Positions 34,832 through 42,384 of a stretch of 64,000 bases of DNA are shown piece after piece; within the stretch, counting starts at the first letter, position 1, and each line of letters opens with the position of its first letter. The notes beneath the pieces are model-generated. The model saw only the letters and a program-made list of their open reading frames with translations. It did not search any database and was not told the origin of the DNA. The DNA is taken from positions 5,988 to 69,987 of the forward strand of contig PKRJ01000014.1 in NCBI GenBank assembly GCA_017577365.1. The letters run 5' to 3'. Source of the DNA: Gammaproteobacteria bacterium. Its GTDB lineage: Bacteria > Pseudomonadota > Gammaproteobacteria > Steroidobacterales > Rariloculaceae. The position numbers were made by a program, and so were the translations under genes.

Positions 34832-35875
34832 TTACTCGACGACGCGATCGATCACGATGTCGACTTGCGACTCCTCCCCCGGACGCAAGACGCGTACGCC
34901 GAAGAGGTCTCCCGCCGATTCCGTGGCTTGACCGGTCAACGATACCCGTGCGATCAGCTCGATCTCGGGAAAATCCGCCAGAGATCGTCCGGGCAGCATC
35001 GCGGCGCGATCGCTCAGCACGAACTTGCCGGGAATCGATTCGACGGAAGCCCTGATCGCGGCGAGCGGCGGGCCGCCGCCGGGCGCGCGTGCGAAAATGA
35101 AAAGCGTGGCATTCGGACCGACCCGCTCCGTCGACAAACCTTCCGCGAGCTCGACCGAGACCTCGATCAAGGGTCCGCCGGCCGTCGCGGCGCGCTCCGC
35201 TCCGGACTCACCTGCGCCGGCCTCGCTCGCCGGCGGAAGCTCCGCAAGCTGCGCTTCGATCACCCGCGCTAGCGGCTCGGGGACGTTGCCGAGCGCGAGC
35301 AATCTCGTCAGGCGATCGCGCGCGGCGGCATGATCGCCGAGCCAAACGGCGCGCTGCCCGCCGTACCAAAGCGCTTTCGGATTCGACGGTTCTTCTTGCA
35401 GTACCTCGTCGATGAGACGCCCCGCGGGGCCCGTGAGCGCCGACTGATCCTCGAGCACGTACGCCTCGGCGAGCGACAGCTTGAGGTCGTTGTCGGGATT
35501 CGGCGTACGACGCCAAGCCTCTTCGAATGCGCGCCGTGCGTCGGTGTACTCGCCGAGCGCCACGTAACTCCGTCCGAGCAGGCGCCAACCCTGGACATCG
35601 TCCGGGCGCTCCGCCATCTTCTTCGCAAGCTGCTCGACGAGCGCGAGCTCCCGGCGGCGCTGCTCGATCTCTTGCGCGCGCTGCGCGACGAGCTCCGGCT
35701 GCCACGTGCGCACGTGCGCGTACAGCGCGAACGCAAGCGGCACCATCGCCACCGCGGCGACCAGCGCCGCGAGCGACCATCGCCCGCTCGCCTTGCGTTC
35801 GCGCCACAACGGGACGAGCAGAAACGCGAGCGCGGCCGCTGCAAGCGCTCCCGCGCCAATCCAGAATGCGGTCAC
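34832..35875 (-). CDS. ccmI: Cytochrome c maturation protein CcmI
   Basis: The 347-residue protein is CcmI, which presents apocytochrome c to the heme ligation complex. It has two N-terminal membrane spans (AFWIGAGALAAAALAFLLVPLW and SLAALVAAVAMVPLAFALYAHV), then a cytoplasm/periplasm-linking coil (QRAQEIEQRRRELALVEQLAKKM). A TPR region follows (DVQGWRLLGRSYVALGEYTDARRAF and further repeats), and a C-terminal beta domain (ATLFIFARAPGGGPPLAAIRA, ending in VDIVIDRVVE). The start is GTG at 35875, overlapping the ccmH stop (GTGA). It is the last gene of the ccm operon. Confidence 0.9.
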   Translation of the reverse strand: MTAFWIGAGALAAAALAFLLVPLWRERKASGRWSLAALVAAVAMVPLAFALYAHVRTWQPELVAQRAQEIEQRRRELALVEQLAKKMAERPDDVQGWRLLGRSYVALGEYTDARRAFEEAWRRTPNPDNDLKLSLAEAYVLEDQSALTGPAGRLIDEVLQEEPSNPKALWYGGQRAVWLGDHAAARDRLTRLLALGNVPEPLARVIEAQLAELPPASEAGAGESGAERAATAGGPLIEVSVELAEGLSTERVGPNATLFIFARAPGGGPPLAAIRASVESIPGKFVLSDRAAMLPGRSLADFPEIELIARVSLTGQATESAGDLFGVRVLRPGEESQVDIVIDRVVE

Positions 35876-36291
35876 GAGATCGGATCCTCGTCGAGCGGCT
35901 GGCGGGCGCGATCTCTGAGTATTCTCGCGAAGACGATCACGCCGATCAGCAACAGCACGGGCGGTGCGCCCCACAGCGCCCAGGTGCTCGGCTGCAACGG
36001 CGGCCGGTAGACGACGAACTCGCCGTAGCGCGAGACGAGATAGTCGACGATCTCTTTGTCCGTATGGCCTTCGGCCATCTTCTGATGGACCTCGCGACGG
36101 AGATCCGCGGCGATCAAGGCATCCGAATCCGCGATGCTCGTGTTGAGGCACTTCGGGCAGCGTATCTCACGCAGCAGGCTTCGATAGCGCTCGTTCATCG
36201 CCGGATCGTCGAAACCGAGCTCGCCCTCGATCGCGAAAGCGAGCGGCGTCGCGAGCACGAGCATCAGGCACGCGACGAGGATGCGGACCAT
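35872..36291 (-). CDS. ccmH: Cytochrome c maturation protein CcmH
   Basis: The 139-residue CcmH is a periplasmic thiol protein that reduces the CxxCH cysteines of apocytochromes. It has a signal peptide (LVACLMLVLATPLAFA), the redox motif RCPKCLN (Cys45, Cys48), the conserved helix block LIAADLRREVHQKMAEGHTDKEIVDYLVSRYGEFV, and a C-terminal membrane anchor (ALWGAPPVLLLIGVIVFARIL). The residue after the second Cys is Leu where most homologs have Gln (CQN). It is translationally coupled to ccmI and starts 1 nt after the ccmG stop. Confidence 0.93.
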   Translation of the reverse strand: MVRILVACLMLVLATPLAFAIEGELGFDDPAMNERYRSLLREIRCPKCLNTSIADSDALIAADLRREVHQKMAEGHTDKEIVDYLVSRYGEFVVYRPPLQPSTWALWGAPPVLLLIGVIVFARILRDRARQPLDEDPIS

Positions 36292-36292
36292 A

Positions 36293-36850
36293 TCACTCCT
36301 CCCCGTCGACGAGCGGACACGGCAGGCTGCCGCATTCCTTCGCGATCTTCGGCAGAAAATCGCGGCGCCAGATCTCGGGCATCAGCGGCCCGATATGCTT
36401 GTGCAATACCGTGCCGTCCCGGCCGATCAGGAACGTTTCGGGTGCGCCATACACACCCCAGTCGATCGCGACGTCCCCTTCCGAATCGAACGCCGATGCA
36501 ACGTACGGATCACCCAGCCGAGCGAGCCATTCGAGCGCGGCGGCGCGGTCGTCCTTCCAGTTGAGACCGTAAATCGGGATGCCGCTCGTGCGCGCGAGCT
36601 CGAGCAAGTACGGATGCTCTTGGCGGCACCCGACGCACCACGTCGCCCACACGTTCAGCAATGCGACTTGTCCCGCGAAATCGTCGCTGCCGACCTCGCG
36701 AAGGGGATCCTCGAGGCTCGGCAAGCTGAACTCGGGTGCGGGCCGTCCGACGAGCGGCGACTCGAGACTTCCGGGATTCAGGTACAGGCCGCGGTACAGA
36801 AAGACGCCCAGCACCGCGAACAGCACGATCGGCATCGCGTAACGCCACAT
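36293..36850 (-). CDS. ccmG: Thioredoxin-like CcmG/DsbE
   Basis: The 185-residue protein is the membrane-anchored periplasmic thioredoxin CcmG (DsbE). It has an N-terminal anchor (AMPIVLFAVLGVFLYRGLYL), the entry motif GRPAPEFSLPSLEDP, the active site NVWATWCVGCRQEHP (Cys72, Cys75), the family-specific acidic region (GLNWKDDRAAALEWL) and the cis-Pro segment YGAPETFLIGRDG. The open frame extends upstream into ccmF, but the ATG at 36850 lies 3 nt after the ccmF stop and starts the anchor. It keeps apocytochrome thiols reduced for heme attachment. Confidence 0.94.
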   Translation of the reverse strand: MWRYAMPIVLFAVLGVFLYRGLYLNPGSLESPLVGRPAPEFSLPSLEDPLREVGSDDFAGQVALLNVWATWCVGCRQEHPYLLELARTSGIPIYGLNWKDDRAAALEWLARLGDPYVASAFDSEGDVAIDWGVYGAPETFLIGRDGTVLHKHIGPLMPEIWRRDFLPKIAKECGSLPCPLVDGEE

Positions 36851-36852
36851 CT

Positions 36853-38847
36853 CTAATGTCCCTCCGCCGGCCGCGACGCCGGCCTCGGCACGGGCGCGAC
36901 GCGCACGCGCTCCGCCTGCTCGGCCGGCTGCACCCGATGGCGTCTGTCGGTCACCGCGATCAGCCCGCCGAGCGCGATCACGACCGCGCCGATCCACAGA
37001 AAACTGATCAGGGGTTTGACGCGAACCCGTACGCTCCACGCGTCGCCGCCGAGCGATTGGCCGAGGGCGATGAAAATGTCACGGTGCAGCGCGGCGTCGA
37101 TCGCCGCTTCCGTCATCGGATCCTGCCGCACGCGGTAGACCCTCTTCTGCGGCCGCAGCACGGTTACGAGCTTCTCGCCGCGCCGTACCTCGAACTCGCC
37201 CTCGACGGCCGTATAGTTCGGACCCTGGACGTCGCGAAGCCCGACGAACTCGAAGTCGTACCCTCCGGTATGCCACGTCTCGCCGGGCCTCACCGCCCGA
37301 TCTAGCTCAGTGTCGTAGCTCTCCGTGACGGTCACGCCGAGGATGAACAAGCCGAGGCCGAGGTGTGCCACGTACATCCCCCACTGCGCGCGCGTGATCG
37401 GCGCACCCGTCGCGCCGCGTCCCAAACGCCGCATGATGGGGTCGACGAGCGACGTCGCGACGACCCAGAGGCCGATCGCGAGCCCGATCGTCGACAGCAC
37501 CGAAGCGCGGCCGAACACGATCCACGGCAAGGTCGCGCCCGCCGCTACGGCGAAAACAGCCGGCCACTTCAGCTTGCGGCGCAAGAGATCGGGCGGGGTC
37601 TTCCGCCACGCGGCGTGCATGCCGATGCCGAGCAGCACGGCCATCGGCAGCATCGGAATCAGGAATACGACGTTGAAGTACGGCGGACCCGCGGAAATCT
37701 CCCTGAAGCCGAGCGCATCGAGGAACAACGGATACAGCGTGCCGAACAGCACGAACGCCGCTGCGATGGTCAGCAGAATGTTGTTCGCGAGCAGGAACGC
37801 ATCGCGCGAAAGCAACGTAAAGCCGCCCTCGCCCGCGAGATCCTTCGCGCGGAACGCGTAAAGCATTAGCGCTCCGCCGGTGATCAACGCGAGCAGCATC
37901 AGGAGGAACAGCCCTCGAGCCGGATCCGATGCGAACGCATGCACCGAGATCAGAATGCCGGAGCGGGTCAGGAACGTCCCGAAGAAGCTCAGCGAGAACG
38001 CGGTGATCGCGAGGAGGACCGTCCAGCTCTTGAAGAGACCGCGCTTCTCCGTGACCACGAGCGAGTGAATCAGCGCCGTTGCGACGAGCCACGGCATGAA
38101 CGACGCGTTCTCGACCGGGTCCCAGAACCACCAGCCGCCCCATCCCAGCTCGTAGTAAGCCCACCAGCTTCCGAGCGCGATGCCTAGCGTGAGGAAGATC
38201 CACGGCCCCAGGACCCACGGCCGGGTCCATCGCGCCATCTCGCGGTCGAGCCGGCCCGTCAAGAGCGCCGCAACGGCAAACGCGAACGGCACCGAGAGAC
38301 CGACATAGCCGATGTAGAGCATCGGCGGATGCAGGACCATCGCCGGGTCCTGCAGCAGCGGGTTCAGGTCGTTGCCGTCGACCGGCATCTCGAGCCCGAG
38401 GCGGTCGAACGGATTCGACGTCAAGAGCGTGAACGCGAGCATGCCTGCGCTCACGATGCCGAGCACCCCGATCACGCGGCTCGAGAACGCCTCGGGCTGC
38501 GCGCGGCCGGTCACCGCGACCGCGAGCGTCCAGATCGCGAGAACCGTGGTCCAGAACAGGAGCGACCCCTCGTGCCCGCCCCAAACCGCGGCGAACTTGT
38601 AGAACGTCGGGAGCTCCGAGTTCGAATGCAACGCGACGAAACGGACGCTGAAGTCGTCCGTGAGGAACGCGTACGCCAGCGCCGCGTACGCGACGGCGCA
38701 GAACACGAACTGTCCGGCAGCGGCAGGCCGCGCAAGGGCCATGAATTGGCGGTTGCCCGTCGCTGCGCCGACGAGCGGAAACACCGCCTGAGCGAGGCTC
38801 AGGCAGAACGCGAGGATCAGCGCGAAGTGACCGAACTCCGGAATCAT
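36853..38847 (-). CDS. ccmF: Heme lyase subunit CcmF
   Basis: The 664-residue polytopic membrane protein is CcmF, which with CcmH and CcmI joins heme to apocytochrome c. The heme-handling WWD-type domain is visible (GLGWGGWWFWDPVENASFMPW), along with conserved periplasmic histidines in LHPPMLYIGYVG and AMVLHPP, and many membrane helices. A periplasmic domain near residues 500-630 (YNYDFEFVG-type segment, here GGYDFEFVGLRDVQG) precedes the last span. Length fits the family (about 650). Its ATG overlaps the ccmE stop (ATGA). Confidence 0.96.
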   Translation of the reverse strand: MIPEFGHFALILAFCLSLAQAVFPLVGAATGNRQFMALARPAAAGQFVFCAVAYAALAYAFLTDDFSVRFVALHSNSELPTFYKFAAVWGGHEGSLLFWTTVLAIWTLAVAVTGRAQPEAFSSRVIGVLGIVSAGMLAFTLLTSNPFDRLGLEMPVDGNDLNPLLQDPAMVLHPPMLYIGYVGLSVPFAFAVAALLTGRLDREMARWTRPWVLGPWIFLTLGIALGSWWAYYELGWGGWWFWDPVENASFMPWLVATALIHSLVVTEKRGLFKSWTVLLAITAFSLSFFGTFLTRSGILISVHAFASDPARGLFLLMLLALITGGALMLYAFRAKDLAGEGGFTLLSRDAFLLANNILLTIAAAFVLFGTLYPLFLDALGFREISAGPPYFNVVFLIPMLPMAVLLGIGMHAAWRKTPPDLLRRKLKWPAVFAVAAGATLPWIVFGRASVLSTIGLAIGLWVVATSLVDPIMRRLGRGATGAPITRAQWGMYVAHLGLGLFILGVTVTESYDTELDRAVRPGETWHTGGYDFEFVGLRDVQGPNYTAVEGEFEVRRGEKLVTVLRPQKRVYRVRQDPMTEAAIDAALHRDIFIALGQSLGGDAWSVRVRVKPLISFLWIGAVVIALGGLIAVTDRRHRVQPAEQAERVRVAPVPRPASRPAEGH

Positions 38848-39281
38848 TGCCCGCTCGCCGCGCGGCCCTTCTCGAGCGCTTCCGCCACCGCAGGCGGCCG
38901 ATAGTTCTCGTCGTGCTTCGCGAGGACCTCCTCGGCGGTGAAGACGCCGCTCGAGTCGACCCGCCCGCGGGCAACGGCGACCTGGCCCTCGCGAAAGAGA
39001 TCCGGAAGCACGCCCGTATATCGGACCGGTACCGTGTTCGCGTAGTCGGTCACGAGGAACTCGACCGTCAGGCTGCCGGGCTCGCGCACCACGCTGCCTT
39101 CGACGACGACGCCGCCGAGCCGGAAGACGCGCTCCGTCGGCGCTTCACCGGCCACGACCTGCGTCGGGCTGAAGAAATAGAGCAAATTCTCGTTGAAAGC
39201 GCGCAGCGCGAACGCGGCCGAAACGGCCACGCCGCAGAGCACGACCCCGACGAACAGCATGCGTCTTTGTCTCGCCGTCAT
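38844..39281 (-). CDS. ccmE: Heme chaperone CcmE
   Basis: The 145-residue CcmE carries heme covalently in the periplasm. It has an N-terminal anchor (MLFVGVVLCGVAVSAAFAL), the FFSPTQV and RVFRLGGVVVEGSV beta-barrel strands, and the heme-binding motif AKHDENY with His123 and Tyr127. Its ATG at 39281 overlaps the ccmD stop and its stop overlaps the ccmF start, so it sits in a tightly coupled series. Confidence 0.96.
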   Translation of the reverse strand: MTARQRRMLFVGVVLCGVAVSAAFALRAFNENLLYFFSPTQVVAGEAPTERVFRLGGVVVEGSVVREPGSLTVEFLVTDYANTVPVRYTGVLPDLFREGQVAVARGRVDSSGVFTAEEVLAKHDENYRPPAVAEALEKGRAASGQ

Positions 39282-39466
39282 TGCACTTGCCTGACCGTAG
39301 GTTGACGTCGCGGACGCGCCTCGTCCGCGGTTCTCGCGAGGCGCTCGAGCGGCCGGATTCGTGCTCGGCGGGCCGTCCAGATATTCAGCAGGACGACGAC
39401 CAGTGTAATGCCGTACGCCGACCACACATAGGGCGCGTAGCCGCCCATCGCCAGGAATTCGCTCAT
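39278..39466 (-). CDS. ccmD: Heme exporter accessory peptide CcmD
   Basis: The 62-residue protein has the CcmD layout: SEFLAMGGYAPYVWSAYGITLVVVLLNIW with one membrane helix and the conserved GYxxYVWxAYG pattern, then a basic tail. It helps release CcmE-heme from the CcmABC complex. The ATG at 39466 overlaps the ccmC stop (ATGA); a longer in-frame start would overlap ccmC by 34 nt. Confidence 0.9.
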   Translation of the reverse strand: MSEFLAMGGYAPYVWSAYGITLVVVLLNIWTARRARIRPLERLARTADEARPRRQPTVRQVQ

Positions 39467-40215
39467 CGCACCGCCTCCGCGAAGCGACGCAGCCAACGCG
39501 CGTCGTGCTCCCGTTCGACGATCTCACCCTGCAGCCGGTTCAGCACGAGCCACGCGAAACACAGCGTGAAGCCCGCGATCATCACGAGCAGCGGCGCAAG
39601 CATATCGAACGTGATCGACGGGGTATCGAGCTTCGCGATCGTCGGCCCCTGATGCAACGTGCTCCACCACTCGACCGAGTAGTGGATGATCGGCACGTTC
39701 ACGACGCCGACGACGGCGAGGATCGCGCTGACGCGGTCCGCCTTGTCGCGATCCTCGAACGACGCGCGCAGCGCCATGTAACCGAGATAGAGGAACAGCA
39801 GCAACAGCTCGAACATCAGCCGCGCGTCGCCCCATTCCCAGTAAGTGCCCCACGTCGGCCGCCCCCAGATCCCGCCCGTCACGAGCGCGAGGAACGTGAA
39901 CGACGCGCCAATCGGCGCGATGCTGACGGCCACGGCGTGCGCGAGCTTGATCCGCCATACGAAGCCGATCGCCGCCGCGACGGCCATCAGCGTATATCCC
40001 ATCATGCTGAGATACGCGCTCGGGACATGGACGTAAATGATTCGGAAGCTGTCGCCTTGCAGGTAATCCGGCGGCGCCAGCACGAGGCCGCCGTACGCGC
40101 CGCCGAGGATCGTGAGCAGCGCGAGCCCTCCGAGCCATGGCCGCCAGCGTTCCGCCAGCTCGTAAACGTGCGGCGGCGACGCCCAGCGATGAAACCAGCG
40201 AGGTAATCCGAGCAT
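39463..40215 (-). CDS. ccmC: Heme exporter membrane protein CcmC
   Basis: The 250-residue polytopic protein loads heme on CcmE. It has six predicted spans, conserved periplasmic His (IIYVHVPSAYLSMMGY and IIHYSVEWWSTLHQ) and the heme-binding WWD-type segment, here RPTWGTYWEWGDARLMFELL. Compared with the common GTWWVWDARL version this has one extra residue and Tyr-Trp in place of Trp-Trp. Other features are standard. It is separated from ccmB by a padR gene, and its own transcript continues into ccmD-I through overlapping starts. Confidence 0.94.
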   Translation of the reverse strand: MLGLPRWFHRWASPPHVYELAERWRPWLGGLALLTILGGAYGGLVLAPPDYLQGDSFRIIYVHVPSAYLSMMGYTLMAVAAAIGFVWRIKLAHAVAVSIAPIGASFTFLALVTGGIWGRPTWGTYWEWGDARLMFELLLLFLYLGYMALRASFEDRDKADRVSAILAVVGVVNVPIIHYSVEWWSTLHQGPTIAKLDTPSITFDMLAPLLVMIAGFTLCFAWLVLNRLQGEIVEREHDARWLRRFAEAVR

Positions 40216-40344
40216 GATCGCTCACTCAGACGAGCATCGGCGGCCGAGGTTCAGCGGCATTCGCCGCGAAAACGCTGCGCACGATCGTCGAGCCCAAGGG
40301 GCCGCCGCGGGCATGAAGAGCATGAGTCCTTTGCACTCCATAAC

Positions 40345-40680
40345 TTACGCATGCTTCTTCTCGAAGATTCTAAGCCCCTCGAGAAGGCTTTGAAACGAGC
40401 GCTGCGCACGCTCCAGCGCGGCGGTGCCGGCGGCGCTGACCGTGTAATAACGCTTCGCACGTCCGCCGCGCTCGTGGGTCGGCTCACCGAGTCGAGACGA
40501 CACGAGCCCTTTCTGCTCGAGCCGATCGAGCGTCGTGTAGAGCGCGCCGGGCGCGGTGCTCCGCCCGGTTCGAGAACGGATCTCGTCCCGGATCGCCACG
40601 GCATACGCGTCGTCTCCGAGGCGCAGGATCGCGAGCAGAACGATTTGCTCGAACTCGCCGAGGTGAGGAATGCGGCTCAT
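40345..40680 (-). CDS. PadR family transcriptional regulator inside the ccm operon
   Basis: The 111-residue protein is a short PadR-type repressor: LGEFEQIVLLAILRLGDDAYAVAIRDEI, then GALYTTLDRLEQKGLVSSRLGEPTHERGGRAKRYYTVSAAG (helix-turn-helix and wing), then a short C-terminal dimer helix (QRSFQSLLEGLRIFEKK). PadR proteins often sense phenolic acids or control transporters. It lies between ccmB and ccmC in the same direction, with 95 nt upstream containing its own promoter-like TACAAT and a palindrome, and 129 nt to ccmC. Control of the downstream ccm genes is possible; this position is not part of the usual ccm order. Confidence 0.92.
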   Translation of the reverse strand: MSRIPHLGEFEQIVLLAILRLGDDAYAVAIRDEIRSRTGRSTAPGALYTTLDRLEQKGLVSSRLGEPTHERGGRAKRYYTVSAAGTAALERAQRSFQSLLEGLRIFEKKHA

Positions 40681-40685
40681 TTCGC

Positions 40686-40696
40686 CTACATTGTAG
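40686..40696 (-). promoter_or_regulatory. padR operator/-10 region
   Basis: CTACATTGTAG is a perfect 11-bp palindrome that includes, on the minus strand, TACAAT (40690-40695), a near-consensus -10 ending 9 nt before the padR ATG. A repressor bound here would block transcription, and the message would have almost no leader. No good -35 is visible. Confidence 0.5.
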
Positions 40697-40775
40697 AAAA
40701 AAGTCGCCGGCGATACGACCGTCGCGGCATTACGGTTTGTCGCAATCCGTGACGGCGCGTCGCGTGCGAACCGCG

Positions 40776-41441
40776 TTACTCCACGCCGACCCGAAGCGCC
40801 GCGGCCACCGCGATCGGCCCGACTGAAACCGCGAGCACCGCAAGGGCCGCGAGCAAATAAAGCGGCCCGGCGGTCGCCTCGCCGAACGCCGCGAGATCGG
40901 TCGCGCGAGCGCCGAAGATCAGCAGCGGGCTCGCGAGCGGCAGCACGAGCAGCCCGATGATCGGTCCGCTGTGCCGGATCCCGAGCGTCAGCGCGGCGCC
41001 GATCGCCGCAAGCACGCTCAGCGTCGGGGTCGCGAGCAAGAGCGCTCCGACGAGCACGGGCAGCGCACCGGTCGGCAGACGAAACGCGAGCGCGACGACC
41101 GGCGCGAGCACGATCAGCGGCACGCTCGTCACGAGCCAATGCGCAAGGATTTTCGCGACGGCCGTGATGCCGACCGGCACGGGCGACAGCAAGAGCTGCT
41201 CGAGGCTGCCGTCGTCCGCGTCGTTACGAAACAGCCCGTCGAGCGCGAGCAAGGACGAAAGCAGCGCGGACACCCAAAGCACGCCGACGCCGATCGTGCG
41301 AAGCTCCGTTTCGTCGGGCGACAGCGCGAGCGGAAAGAGCGACGTCACGATGACGAAAAAGATCAGCGGATTCGCGAGCTCGCTCCAACGCCTGAAGGCC
41401 AGCTTCAAGTCGCGAATGACGATTGCGCCGAAGGCGTCCAA
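40776..41441 (-). CDS. ccmB: Heme exporter permease CcmB
   Basis: The 221-residue protein is CcmB, the membrane subunit of the CcmAB ATPase that releases holo-CcmE. It shows FGAIVIRDLKLAFRRWSELANPLIFFVIV, LFPLALSPDETELRTIGVGVLWVSALLSSLL, FRNDADDGSLEQLLLSP and the typical helices to LAALAVLAVSVGPIAVAAAL. The first in-frame start is TTG at 41441, 9 nt after GGGG and 12 nt after the ccmA stop. The TTG fits the conserved N-terminus. Confidence 0.94.
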   Translation of the reverse strand: MDAFGAIVIRDLKLAFRRWSELANPLIFFVIVTSLFPLALSPDETELRTIGVGVLWVSALLSSLLALDGLFRNDADDGSLEQLLLSPVPVGITAVAKILAHWLVTSVPLIVLAPVVALAFRLPTGALPVLVGALLLATPTLSVLAAIGAALTLGIRHSGPIIGLLVLPLASPLLIFGARATDLAAFGEATAGPLYLLAALAVLAVSVGPIAVAAALRVGVE

Positions 41442-41453
41442 CGCACGGAGCCC

Positions 41454-42086
41454 CTATAGCTCGACGACCAGCGCGCCGGAGCGCGCGAGCTCGTCCGGCT
41501 GATGCGTCGCGACGACCGCGACGCCGCCGTCATCGACGTGCCGCCCGATCCATTCCGCGACGAGACGGCGCCCGGCGGCATCGAGGTGGGTCATCGGCTC
41601 ATCGAGGACCCACAGGCGAGCCTTCGCGAGCCGCAGCGCGGCAAGCCCTACGCGCCGCCGTTGGCCCGCGGACAGGTACCGCGTACGAACGTCGAGCTTT
41701 CGCTCGAGACCCAGCTCGCGCGCGATGCGCTCGATATCGGCGGCGCTGCCTGCGATACGGCGAGCGAACAGCAGGTTCTCGCGGACCGTGAGGTCGCGTT
41801 TCACGCCCTCCGTGTGTCCGCGGTAGGCGATCTCGCCGCGGCGCTCCGGCGGCAGCGCGCGGACGTCGATACCGCGCCATTCGATGCGCCCGGCCGTCGG
41901 GACCGCGAGGCCGGCGATCGCGCGCAGCAACGTCGTCTTTCCCGCGCCGTTCGCGCCGACGACGAGCACGGTGCTGCCGGCTTGCGCGGTGAAGTCGAGC
42001 GATTCGAACAGGCACTGCTCGCCGCGCCACATCGCGACGCCGCGCACGGCGAGCCCCGGCACGGAGGCCGGCGCCGTCTGCGTCAT
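41454..42086 (-). CDS. ccmA: Heme exporter ATP-binding protein CcmA
   Basis: The 210-residue ABC ATPase CcmA has a Walker A motif VVGANGAGKTTLLRAIAGL, Q-loop region IAYRGHTEGVKRDLTVRENL with the CcmA-specific GHxxGxK pattern, signature YLSAGQRRRVGLAAL, Walker B LWVLDEPMTHLD and a switch His (VATHQP). It drives release of heme-loaded CcmE. The ATG at 42086 is preferred to upstream in-frame codons because it precedes the conserved region by the usual distance; the ribosome site is weak (GAGAGCG). First gene of the ccm series. Confidence 0.95.
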   Translation of the reverse strand: MTQTAPASVPGLAVRGVAMWRGEQCLFESLDFTAQAGSTVLVVGANGAGKTTLLRAIAGLAVPTAGRIEWRGIDVRALPPERRGEIAYRGHTEGVKRDLTVRENLLFARRIAGSAADIERIARELGLERKLDVRTRYLSAGQRRRVGLAALRLAKARLWVLDEPMTHLDAAGRRLVAEWIGRHVDDGGVAVVATHQPDELARSGALVVEL

Positions 42087-42384
42087 CGGACGCTCTCGCC
42101 GGGGATTTCGGCGACGCGCAACTTTCGCAAAATCCGTAAGTTGAAGCACATAGCTGAGAACTGATTGCACATGTTGCGGCCGCTGATTGCGCTCGACGTG
42201 CGTTCTCTACCCCGTTTCGAGGTGCGGGCGTCAGCGCGGCCGGGCGAATGATAGAAGATGAGCCGGCAAGCGCGAAGGTATAACGACGGAGCGAGTCGGT
42301 CGCCGGCGACGCGTGCCCATCGGCCACGCGACGCCGACGTCATGGCCCCGCGAGCTCGGGAGCGGCAGCGTCCTGGCGCGACGA
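42087..42384. other. Gap upstream of ccmA
   Basis: This 298-nt stretch contains an AT-rich part next to ccmA (about 42110-42180), the likely site of the ccm promoter, though no consensus pair stands out. The part next to the beta-helix protein stop is GC-rich with no convincing terminator. No gene is seen. Confidence 0.4.

Noticed and set aside
34626..34931. Possible small plus-strand gene in the gap before ccmI
   Set aside because: It has no ribosome site, runs into ccmI antisense and has shadow-like composition.
34832..42086. An insertion sequence carrying padR into the ccm operon
   Set aside because: No transposase, terminal inverted repeats or target duplication are visible around 40216-40775.
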